Origin: Wolfiporia cocos
Lineage: Eukaryota > Basidiomycota > Agaricomycetes > Polyporales > Phaeolaceae
Reading direction: 5' to 3'
Assembly: GCA_029448655.1 (NCBI GenBank)
Contig: JACCLO010000004.1
Coordinates: 2,790,001-2,854,000, forward strand
Length of the DNA stretch: 64,000 bases
In this document: in pieces, positions 1 through 13,410 of the stretch
How the letters are laid out: each line of letters begins with the position of its first letter
How positions within the stretch are numbered: position 1 is the stretch's first letter
The notes under the pieces: model-generated
Databases searched by the model: none
What the model saw: the letters and a program-made list of their open reading frames with translations, nothing else
What the model was told of the DNA's origin: nothing
Translations under genes and position numbers: made by a program

Positions 1-248
1 CCTCTAACGCATATTGGATATTAACCGATCTCCTAAGGACTTCACTTAGGACCTGAAGGCATCTAACGGGTATTTGCCTTGCATACGGCAACGAGCCTAC
101 GTGCAGAAGAACGATCTATATTCGCGACTCGAATATACGAACGGGTATTCGACCCGTAACAGATGTATCCCGACGCCACCCTACAGCTGGCGAAATTCGT
201 GCGTACATATATTTGAGATCTCATCTTCTGACTGTATGTTTTGGTTAG

Positions 249-1384
249 CTCGCGTCGAAGGCACGCAACGCACGCAACGACAATGTTGCGAAGCTCAAAC
301 GACTAGCTCTCTCGTATCTTCCTGACCTCGACCGCCCCGACATCCCCAAAATTGACCATAACGTTGACAAGAAAAAACGCGGATTCCATCACCCCACCAC
401 AGGTCGGCTCCTTGTGCCACGCAAGTGGCGAGATGACTTTGACGAAGACCCTGCCGAGTAAGTCGCGCTTGTTACTTGATTTACGTTCTAATGGTTTTGC
501 ACAGATTTTGTCGAGCAGCACTCGAAGGCGAGGTCGAGATTACTGCGGACCACTTCCCCTCGCTCTGCTATCCCGAGAATGAATTTGTAAGGGACCGTCC
601 CGACATCAATCTACTCCTGTCGCCTATTCTGGCTGCGGTACGTGCGTGGTTTCTCAGAGATACTCTGCTGACATCTTCAGTAGAATTACCGCTGCTTATT
701 CAGAGGACCAAAGGCTGGTTTCGGCGAGTATACGCCTGGCGCCAGGCCTGGGCGCCCTTCAATATCCAAGTATTACAAGATGAAGGAGGTGACGAAGGAA
801 ACAATTGCATATACTGCCTGCCTCGTACGTTTCGATCTCGATTCTCGTGCAACGCTAATAATTTTTTTAAGCACGCTTTGCATATAGCGCACAGGAATCG
901 TGGAGTGAAGCCGAAGACAACTTCGTCGTTCAAGAATTTTACGAAAACATCATCAAGTTGTTCACCAACAAGAAGTGGGGGGAAAAGACGATTGCTTGGT
1001 GGAACAAGTAAGTGGACCGGATACTTGTCTCACAATAAGCCTAGGGAAATCTGGGGGAGACAAGTCAAGGTTGTTGTTGCACCCAACGGGAAGAGGATTC
1101 GAAGACTCGAGGGGCCGTCCGCGTTGGATCTCATCTTCGCTGGCTTTGCCGCTGACGAAGCGGCGGGCGGAGTCGCTGGGAGCGTTAACTTAGAGCAAGG
1201 CACCCTCGCTTCCACCGATATGTCGTCTTCGCCGAGCTCCCCGTCCTCGCCAAACCACTCGTCCTCGGTGGAGCCCTTGTCCTCAGCGGAGCCCTTGTCC
1301 TCGGCTGAGCCCTCGTCCTCGGCTGAGCCCTCGTCCTTGGCTGAGCCCTCGTCCTCAGTGGACCCCTCATCCTCGCCTTCCTAG
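249..1384 (+). CDS. DUF6698-type protein, copy 1 (5' end not resolved)
   Basis: Exons by eye: 249-457, 505-637, 684-828, 872-1007, 1045-1384 (about 320 codons). The order of conserved blocks (DLDRPDIPKIDH, FHHPTTGRLLVP, DDFDEDPAE, CYPENEF, LLLSPILAA, NYRCLFRGP, TIAYTA, AWWNKEIWGRQ, VVAPNGKRIRR) matches my recollection of the DUF6698 family of Agaricomycetes; its function is unknown. The copy at 30377-32340 shares the same block order and a 133-nt exon of identical length. The exon 3 donor is a choice: the consensus-looking donor at 825 breaks the frame, while a weaker GT at 829 keeps it. No start codon was found; 249 is only the first acceptor-like boundary (TTAG), so the N-terminus may lie further upstream. 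The C-terminus is a Ser/Glu/Pro repeat. The family is probably associated with mobile-element-rich regions (inference). Confidence 0.7.
1261..1371 (+). repeat. 18-bp coding minisatellite in DUF6698 copy 1
   Basis: About six tandem 18-bp units of the type GTCCTCGGCTGAGCCCTC encode a six-residue SS-AEP-type repeat just before the stop codon. Units differ by one to three substitutions. The second DUF6698 copy has a Ser/Thr-rich tail but no such array. Confidence 0.85.
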
Positions 1385-2777
1385 AGCTCTTCTGATGCCT
1401 CATCTCTGCTCTGTGACTCTACGCTCTCGCTGCTTGCTAGTGCTCCTTGCTCGTATCAATTTATTGCTCTGTGTCTGACCCGCTCCCTACAATTGTCGCT
1501 GTCTTTGCTGCTTTTATTGATCGTTGCTCTCGTGCACTCAAATATTCCGATCTCCCTCCCTTGCGATGCTGTAATACCTACTCTGCACCACGATTTCTGC
1601 AATTCCTGACTGCCCAGTAGATTCGCTCGATGTAGTATGCCATTAGTAGTATTGACCACTGTATTGTAGCCGCGCGTGAATTATAATTTGCCCTGGGCGT
1701 ACTTCGAGTGCCTCAGATTAATCATCAGTCTGGGCGATTGGTCACAATATAATGTCTGAGTCAATACATTCTGGCCCATGAGGCCTGGCATCTGGTGGCT
1801 GACTTGAAACCATTCACCGGGGGCCCTTGTAAGTGTCACAAGCCAATTTCAAAGCCTAGTAGACCACCCTAGGTTGGCACCCCATTCACACCGTACGCAC
1901 GCTACAGCACTCTATCCGAGCCCAGCTGGAATCCCAAGGCAACACTAGTAGGAGCCCTCCGTTATACAGGACACTACGGGCACTAGCAGGCCACCAGCAG
2001 TCTAACCCTAAACTCAGTCCAAGTCCCGGCAGCAAGAGCCATACGCTGCCTAGTCCCTAAAACCCCGGAGTCACGAGCCGACCCCTAGAGTCCAACAGGC
2101 TACGATAGCACGACGGTACGCCTTGTACAACCAGAGGCTAAATCGCCACCGTACACTACGCTATACGCCGACTAGGGGCACGGTCTACACTCGCACGTGA
2201 CCCAGAACACTAAACCTAATACCTCGCGTCCCCACCGCACGGACACTCGCCATTACTGGCATAGACATTATACTATACCTCGTACGCACCCTGACCTACA
2301 AGTACAACGGACAGGGATAATAACTCCAGGCTCTGCACGACTGAGAACCCTACCAGTCACAGAGCACTATACCCCGATCGTGGCAGACCACGCCCGATCA
2401 CGGACTTAGAACCCCGCCATTACTGGCGCACCTACGATCGACGAGAACCACTGATCGAACCCAACCGATTGGCTACCCATATGATCCGATCCTTATACGC
2501 TACGTCGCCATGGACATCCTCACCAGCCCCAGCGCTCCGATGCCATTACCGGCCCGTAGCTCATAGCCAGTTAGATACCAGTACGTAGAGGCCTCTGAGC
2601 CGCCATATACAAACATGTACAAATAGATTAGGAGTATATATGCCAGACAGTCTGAGCGTAAACCTCAGACTTGTCTTGGCCTTTGACGGCTAGTGGTCCC
2701 GGGACCAGGAAGGCGCCTTTGAGCGAGCCCCCTTCCCCCGGTTGAGTGCTAGTTTGTTGCTTGTGTCAGTAAGTTTG
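1385..2777. other. Non-genic stretch downstream of DUF6698 copy 1
   Basis: No convincing coding region. The part from about 1830 to 2600 is rich in C and A, poor in G runs, and full of short CTA/TAC words, which suggests decayed repeat DNA. A TATA-like AGTATATATGCC lies near 2632. Confidence 0.5.
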
Positions 2778-2956
2778 CAACAATTCACCAGATGCCTCTA
2801 CAACTGTGCAACAATCCACCAGATGCCTCTACAACTGTGAAACAATCCACCAGATGCCTCTGCAACTGTGAAACAATCCACCAGATGCCTTTATGAGTTT
2901 CCCAGTGTTCACCAGATGCCACCCGTGACTTTGCAACAATTTACCGGATGCCTCAA
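2778..2956 (+). repeat. 31-bp minisatellite
   Basis: Three clean 31-bp units (CAACAATCCACCAGATGCCT plus an 11-bp tail) run from 2778 to 2870. Degenerate units carrying CACCAGATGCC or TACCGGATGCCT continue to about 2956. No coding frame is evident. Confidence 0.85.
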
Positions 2957-3683
2957 TATTTTCCCAGAGGTCAAAATACAAAACATATTTTATCGGCCTA
3001 AATCGGTCTGATAACGTATACCAGTCTGACATTACTTTATCTACGCTTATCTACTATCTCGCCTTTTGCTGATGGACCTGGTTACAAGTTTTGTCGACAC
3101 CATTCTACATGTATCAAGCCGCAGAAAATCGCAAAAAAAAATAAAGAGCAAGCTAGAACACATGTTAAGATGCTGTGATTCAGACTGTAGAGCGAAAGCC
3201 TGTATTTTCATGGTGTATTCGGTAAATGGACAAAGCGTGACTCCATTGTGGGCGCTTCCTGTGATCGCAATGCACAAGGCGCCCGTTGATGCAAATAGGT
3301 CTACAGTGATTCAATGAGCATGTTTACAACTCTGTCGCAGACACCACTGGCTCACTCTCACCATTGTCCATCATGCGCTGTCAGAGCACGTCAGTGATTA
3401 CGATGTGAGCGATGGGAAGGAGTAGGTCTATCTCTTTGTAGCGCGCCAGCCACATATAGTCACGGATTGTCGCACTGTGTCAGGGACTACTAAACGCATG
3501 CCATGACGAAGTATCTCAAATCCTATCCCTTCTCTACGTCGTCTCTCCTTCGAACTGCACATATATTCTCTTGGAGTAGTGATTATTGAGCATGTCTACT
3601 TAGATTTGTGTTACGTATGTTTTTGCATCTTCTATTCGAGATTTCAGAACTGGTGTGCTAAGGACTGCTAGAACACTGCATAA
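2957..3683. other. Non-genic stretch
   Basis: Low-complexity AT/GC mix with no ORF that looks protein-like. No known repeat was recognised before the Helitron-like boundary at 3684. Confidence 0.4.
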
Positions 3684-3967
3684 TCTAAGTACTAAAGGGC
3701 CGTGGATTGCGTGGGAACTGCCATGTGCTTTTCCACGTGTGCCACGTGCTGTCCGTCGTCCCATAGGGCTCGCGCCACCGACCCGGGAAGTTGGCCAGTG
3801 GATTCCCACGCCCAGCGCCTGCAAGGCGCGCATGCCGGTTGCAAAGGTGTTACAAGCGAAGCGACGACGAGGCCGAGCGTCAGCGAGGTGGAGGAGTGGC
3901 TGAGCGGGCAGAGATAAACAACTCCTAAAGTACAAAATTGTGGCGAAGCCACAGGTAATTAAGCTAG
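3684..3967 (+). mobile_element. Helitron-like non-autonomous element, copy A
   Basis: A 284-bp repeat, almost identical to 60062-60332 in reverse orientation. It begins with TC (TCTAAGTACTAAAG) after an A and ends in CTAG before a T. A 15-nt hairpin, TGTGGCGAAGCCACA (3939-3953), lies 10 nt upstream of CTAG. A 5'-TC, a 3'-CTRR end with a subterminal hairpin, and insertion between A and T without duplication are the classical marks of Helitrons. No Rep/helicase is encoded. Copy A carries about 13 bp more than copy B near 3835-3850. Confidence 0.75.
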
Positions 3968-6900
3968 TGTTCACTCAGGGCCCTATCTAACCGCATTCGC
4001 ACGTGTCCTTTGTGCAGCTGTTACATTGTACCTGAATATCTGCTTAGACAATGTCACGTCATTGCCAAGCATTATCAAAGATTGATGACTGATGTATTGA
4101 GGTACCTGACGAGCCCCCAAGATTACTGACCACACTGAATGTCACGTCAATGGTCTTGCGATTTCTGCAGGTATACGCGCCGCTTGTGGGAGTTCTGAAA
4201 TAATTGATTCATTCTGCCGATTCTCGGCAATGTGTCAGCCGAAGTGTACTGTTCATTTCCTCTGCGTTCCAGCCAACAAGGATGGCCTCGATCTCATACC
4301 CAGGCCCATGTTAAACCTACGCGAAGCTTCATGCGCCATACTTTTGCAGCTCGATCTATAGCGGTCAGAGAAATAACATCTGTTAGAATCAAGTCATGGG
4401 AATTGACAATATGGCGTAAGTGCATAGGTTTCTTCACTAATGTGCCAATTCCTGCTCAGTGAGCTCGGGATATCCTTCTAGTTGCCAGATCAACTCTAGT
4501 AGCATTCAGGATGTTATATGGCGGGCAAGACGAAGATGGCTGTGACAGGCAGAACGATGCATGAGAAGAAAGTGCACACATTGTACCCGCCCGGCGCGTA
4601 CTTATCGTCTCGTGAAGACACGAGGGCACATTGAACTAAAAGCATATTGCTGCGCTTGCTATGTAGTCAGCTATCTCGCCTGCCCGTGCTGTAAACGAGA
4701 GGTATCCAACGCAACGCCGAGGAGCCCTTCAGCGGACAGTTGATTCAATCTCCCGCAGTGGAGGCCAAGTCAAGACTAGCCACAATTGTGTATGACGCGC
4801 GGGGCTACATTCATAATGCACAGCACTGGCTTTTTCTTCACCCGCCAATATACAACTGCGGAGTAAGTGCGGATGCGTCTCATATCTCGACGTATGACCA
4901 TGAGGCCAAATAAAACATCCATGCATAACGATGCCCAGTGACACCACTCGGGAGCTGTACAATCACCTTCCACGACAAGCGAGGTTAGCTCGTCTAACCC
5001 CGTCTGATCCGGGGAACGTACACGTAATGGGAAGGGGGGTCTGCCCTATATGGGGGCGTGATGGCGCGAGTCGACGCACTCCAGATCCTCGTGCGCTCGC
5101 ACGCCCGCGGGCAATGCAGCATCTTCGCTGATATCGCACAGCACCCGTTAGCACAGACTGAATGGTGTTGTTCCATGGAGCTGGTCGCTGGCCTGGCACA
5201 ATGCACGCATGAATTCACAGTGAAGGAGAAGCCAAGGAAGCAGCCGCTAGCAGCTATGAACGCGTGAACGCAAGAGGCCTCCTGGATCGTCCATCGGGCC
5301 AGAGATCGGACTGGATTCGCCCAGGACGCGGTAGCGCGATTGCCCCGCATACAACGCCGGCATCTGATGGTGCTAGAACCAGCCAGTTCCGTCCGTTGGT
5401 GCGACGCTAGCATTATATTAGCACGCTGATGAGCACAGGCTGCGCTAGGGAGAGTTTCTGCATCTTGGATGAAGTGCCACGCACGTGATGGGGACGACTT
5501 TGCCGTGAGTGACACGGCGCCAAGGATTAATTGCAAATGGCACAGGCCGAGCAGGCCGCGACGGGGCCTTATATAGATCGGGTGAGCGGTAGCCCGCCGT
5601 TAGGGTCGTTCCCCCGCCAAGAAGGTGGCGCCGCCGTAGTAGCAAGCGGGCTCGCAATATGCCCAAAAATGGTGCTCTGCGTGCTTACGCCATGGTCCAC
5701 CACGGTGAGCTCGAGCGCTTAGCGACGAGCCCTAACGACCGCTATTTCGTGTGGTGCGCGTGCTACCAGGACCGATGAGATCCTTGATGAGATCCTCCCG
5801 GCTCGAGGCGTTAGTACGAGAGGCGGATATGCGGTCACTGCGGAGAGTGGACGACGAGGTGAAGAGCTGGCGCGAAAGCGTGGGCAGAAAGAGAATACGG
5901 TCTCTTCATGTGCTGATACGAGTTGCATCCTCAACCTCTTGTTCGCCGTCCGCGTTCCCCGCTCGCAGCGGGCCACGAGCGAGCCTGGACCTCGTGGATT
6001 CTTCATGCAAGTCCAGATCTCAGCGGACGCCGCCGGAAACGTATAGTTTGAAACTCGATCCGCACCGTATCCTGCGATCTGCGAATTGATATGACGATTT
6101 CGAGGGTGCGGATCGTCCGCCTGGGCCCCCGGTTTCCTGCGGGGCGTATGTCCAGGGTCTGCAGAAGGGGGACGCGAGCAGAGAGCGAGCAGACCCCGCT
6201 GTGCACCGACAATTTGATACACCATTTGAACTGAGGACAGCAGCCGGCACGCAAGGTTTGACAGCTGCCGACGTCGGGCAAACGCTGCGCAGTGTGGCAC
6301 GACCCACGCCGGCCCATTCAGCGGCGGCACGCCGCGCAGACGAAGCCGCTAATTGGATATGGGCGCGACGCAGCCAGGGTATGAACGCGAGAACGCTAGG
6401 GCGCTATTACGCGAGCAGCTGGTTATTATTACGCGAGCCATCGCGCGCCTGACGCCGCTAGTTCGCAGGTGGAGTCAAGTGGCTGGTTCCATCTAGCCCC
6501 GGACGGAGGCTGGCCACCCGTGGGGTATGACCAATCTTCGCGCGGGATATTGCCGCGTTCTGGGCCGCACGCAGGGCTTGAGATGCTGCCTGGACGTGTG
6601 GCCGTTCTACAGCCTCTCAGGGTGCACTAGCAGAACCGTCGTGGGAGTTTGAGTGCGATGCTCGTGCCTATAGGCTGGCTAGCAGGCGGGGTGGCAGGCC
6701 TCTCGTGAATATGCCCGGTTCTGGGAGAGACGCGGTGGTCAGAGGCACCGTGGACCTAGGGCGGGCGGTAGAGGCTTCATTTCGCTGGGGGCGTGTTCGT
6801 CCTTGAGGAATGTAGTTTATACGATGAACGGTGATTATCAGCGATCTCTTACGCGCACCTACCGTGATCGTCGTGCCCCACATGGGAGATTGTCAGGCCC

Positions 6901-7318
6901 GGGGATGATTTTTGGGTGGGGCTCTCGACCGAGCGGAGCAGACCGCCTCCGAGAAATTCACAGCGGTCAGACATCTGCAAAACAAATGCTGAACTGACTT
7001 TGCTTTGTGCGATCGCAAAACCCGCAGGCATTCATCCACGGCGAAAGCCAGAGTACGGCTCCAGTGCGGCGCAACGCGGCCTGTGCCTGTGTCTGGTGAC
7101 GTTACGAGCAAGCATGCGTCCACGTGCGGCGACGGGAGCGGGTGCGGCGGCTCGCCGCGTATCGTCGTAGACGCTAGACGATGCTTGGCGAACAGGTCGG
7201 CGGGCAGGCCTGTGTGCCGTAGCTTTTGTACCTGGAGGAAGAGCGGTGTTCGTAACGCGAACCACGGCTTCGTGGATTATAGTTTGTGCGTGTGGCGGTA
7301 GGTTCAGGGTGTCTATGA
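3968..7318. other. Non-genic, GC-rich stretch
   Basis: Many overlapping short ORFs exist on both strands, but none has a recognisable domain, consistent splice pattern or biased composition. I see only the small Cys-rich ORF at 4561-4743 as worth naming. From about 6000 onward the DNA resembles the tandem units that follow in composition but has no clear repeat structure. Confidence 0.4.
4561..4743 (+). CDS. Small Cys-rich ORF, possible zinc-ribbon fragment
   Basis: A 60-codon ATG ORF with CTHC, CCAC and CPCC pairs spaced like metal-binding knuckles. It is isolated, has no recognised neighbour and no visible introns, and it sits in repeat-rich DNA. It may be chance or the relic of a transposon or RING/zinc-ribbon gene. 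I do not recognise a family. Confidence 0.2.
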   Translation: MRRKCTHCTRPARTYRLVKTRGHIELKAYCCACYVVSYLACPCCKREVSNATPRSPSADS

Positions 7319-8350
7319 CGCGCGGTGACGTTCTGAGCACTGTATCTGCGCCCTTGAAGTGTCGTCCGCCGTTAACAGGTGTACTCTGTCCAACCATATT
7401 CTGTACGGTGGAGGGAGAGCGTCGTTCCTTCGATGGACAAGGTGCATTGCCGACGTGGGCGAGTACTAGTGAGTGTGGCGCGTCACCGCTCGCCACCCGG
7501 CTGCCGATACGGACCCAACCTTGCTTTAACGTGTGATTCGCGCAGCCCATCGGCGGCTACTATGAACGTAGCGGTCTGTTCCAGCAATTCTATATGACGG
7601 TGATGGATCACGCCGATATTAAGCGACGATGATGTCCACGGGCGGTTTCTCATGGGCTTCTAGAGCAAGATACGGTGCGATGACGCCTTGAGCACTATAT
7701 ATGCGCCCTTGGAGAGTCGTCCGCCATTAATAGGTGCATTCTTCTTGTGCAGCCATATTCTGTGCGGTGGAAAGAGGGAACCGTGGCTTCGAAGAAAAGT
7801 GCGTTGGCAATGTGTGTGAGCACTGGTAGGTGTGGCACGCCACTGGCCATCCCAAGCTACCGGCACGAATCCAACGCCTGTCGAACATTCCACTCGCGCG
7901 GCCAATCGGGTATCGTTGCGGACGTGGCGATTCTAGATGACGCACGCCGGTACTAAGCGGCGACAATGTCCACGGGGGCTTTCCCAAATGCTTCTAGAGC
8001 AAGATACAGTGCGGTGACGCTATGAGCATCATATATGCGCCCTTGGAAAGCTGCCCGCCGCTAACAGGGGCATTCTGCTTGTGCAACCATTATTCTGTAG
8101 GAAAGCGATGTGGCTTGAAGTACTCGACGAAAAAATGCGTCGACAACGTGGGTGAGCATTGGTAGATGTGGCGCGACCGCTCGTCACTGGTAGTTCCAAG
8201 CTACCGTCACGAACCTAACCTCTGTCGAACATTCCATTCGTGCGGCCAACCGGCTAGCTGACAGCGATGACGCACGCCGGTATTGAACGGCGACAATGTC
8301 CACAGGGGCTTTCCCAAATTCGTCTTGAGGCTTCTAGAGGAAGATACGGG
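7319..8350 (+). repeat. Three diverged ~340-bp tandem repeat units
   Basis: Units begin near 7322, 7675 and 8010. Each starts with a GTGCGGTGACG-like word, then GAGCAC/T, ATATGCGCCCTTGGA, a CCATATTCTGT-like word and a GTGAGCA(C/T)TGGTAG-like word. Units 2 and 3 also share TGTCGAACATTCCA. Each closes with GGCGACAATGTCCAC followed by CTTCTAGAG(C/G)AAGATAC. Periods are about 353 and 335 bp, with roughly 20-30% divergence by eye. No long frame is conserved across units, so this looks like satellite-like DNA rather than a gene. Confidence 0.75.
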
Positions 8351-9694
8351 CTAGGACTGTGCTAGGCGGCGACCGGGCTAGCCACGGCGGATGCCCCGTC
8401 CGCAGCAGGGACTGGCTACACAGCCCTGGCGGTGTATTTAATCGATGTTGCCGGCAGGATCGGCCCTGTGCGCGCGGGGTCCTGCCGTTCTGAAGCGCGG
8501 TGCGTGTCTAAGACTGGAATCCCTGCGAGGGGGGGGGGACAGATGCGGTTCGGGACACCAGGCACGTCGAGGTACACTGCTGCGGGCTCATGGGCCTTGC
8601 AACGGAGGTGAGGCGCGGACTTGCGGTACAAAACCGAGACGATGGTCTTCTAGCGCGTGGAGCGAGCACGCCGTAGGTACGGATTATGGTTCAATTTTGC
8701 GTGGACGTGGTTGCGTCTGGCGGACCGGCCGCTGAGGAGCGTGGGGGCGGAGAATTCCCTGGCGAAAGGAAGTGCTTCGTGACATCGCAGAATGGACACG
8801 CCGGGTCGAAACCGACGCGGGAGAAGCAGAGAATGCGCACGGCCGCGTTCGACGATTTCATCTCGAGATCGAATGCATATGGATGCGTGTCGCGCAGGAT
8901 CGATCTGGGCCCGCGCGACCTGGTGGTCCGCACCGCACACGTTGGGCGTGGGCATGGTGCCGTGCCGCGTGGGGGGCGTGCGGCCCACGGCGGGGGCGCG
9001 GGCGTACGGCGGGGGCGGCGGGGAGAGTCGCGGGCGGCGTCGAGGGCAGCGCGCCCGGAGTGTAGAAAAGACCATATTGGGGATGGCGGGGTCGCGCGGA
9101 GGAAGCGCGGAGGAGCGGAGAGGGCCGCGGGGGCAGCTGGGTGATGGGCCGGGCTGGAGGGACGGGGATATCGCCGAGCGCGGTTCGCTGAATGGACTGG
9201 GCGCGGGTCCTTTAGATGCGGCTGGCACGGCAGCCTGCGGGGAACGAACATGGCCGGACCTGGGCGCGAAGCTTCCAGGCCTCTCCCATCGCGAGCCGCT
9301 TACGTCCGTGGCCGATGCGCACGCGGACGCCGGTCGCGGGGGCGCGCCACGGCCGGGGGTGCCGGGGCAGCGGCCGAGATGCACAGGCAGCCCGTGTCCC
9401 GGGCGGCGGCAGGCAGACAGCCCGTGCCCCGGGCGGCGGCAGGCAACGGGGGCAGCGCAGGACGACGGCTGGGAGGGAGGGCAGGGTCTGGCCCAGGCCA
9501 CGGCCGGATGTGGCAGGAGGGAGCCAGCGGCGGCGGGGTGACGTGTGGGGCTGGGCTGGGCTGGGCGGGCCGGAATCGGGGGTCGATCTTGTCTTGTGGC
9601 TGCATTCTGCATTTCGCGGCGTGACTACTTTCTGTGTTCCCTGACCGCTGACCGCCACCAGCCCCGCACACTCGTCGCGCCCCGACCGTCCCGG
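8351..9694. other. GC-rich upstream region of HAT1
   Basis: Very GC-rich (CpG-rich) sequence with long ORFs in all frames caused by composition. A tandem ~30-bp duplication with the core CCGGGCGGCGGCAGGCA occurs near 9390-9450. A pyrimidine-rich tract immediately before 9695 fits a promoter/5' leader of the gene that follows. Confidence 0.4.
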
Positions 9695-12937
<3,243 letters not shown>

Positions 12938-13410
12938 CAAATCGTGCCCCGGTCTCCGCGCCGCCCCCATAGTCTTTGACGGTGCTGTTTATATACAAGG
13001 GGCTGCCGGGCGGGGAGGCTCGTGCTGCTTGGTGTTCTGGACGGTCCCCCACGCATACACGGAGGGTGTTCGGGCTCGAATCGTGTTTATACTAATGGGC
13101 GCTGGAGGTGGGGAGGGTGCGCGCTCGTATGACGCGGGATTTATCCGCGTGTGTCACGCTGAATGATCTCAAGCATTGCTATCACTGGTATATAGTTGTC
13201 TCTGTATGTGTACGCTACTACATCTCATTTGACGCCGCTTTGTATCGCGGACGCGTCGTGCTGCGCGCTTCTTGACTTGACGCGCTCTGTCACGCGGTGT
13301 CACGGTCTTTTAGTCTAGCCTTTGGGCGCTCTTCTCGCCATTGTCGACTGCTACAACGCGAACGCGCACATCGATTCCCTCTGCCTAATTCAGTTTTTGA
13401 CGACAACAAG
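12938..13410. promoter_or_regulatory. HAT1-ORC2 intergenic region
   Basis: 473 bp between two genes on the same strand. It must carry the HAT1 3' end and ORC2 promoter. A TATATAC-like word occurs near 12990 (in the HAT1 3' side). No specific site was identified. Confidence 0.35.

Noticed and set aside
7319..8350. Tandem units as a repeat-protein gene
   Set aside because: No frame stays open or conserved across the three units.
8650..9612. 320-codon minus-strand ORF upstream of HAT1
   Set aside because: Pro/Arg/Ala-rich with no domain; long ORFs occur in all frames here because stops are rare in very GC-rich DNA.
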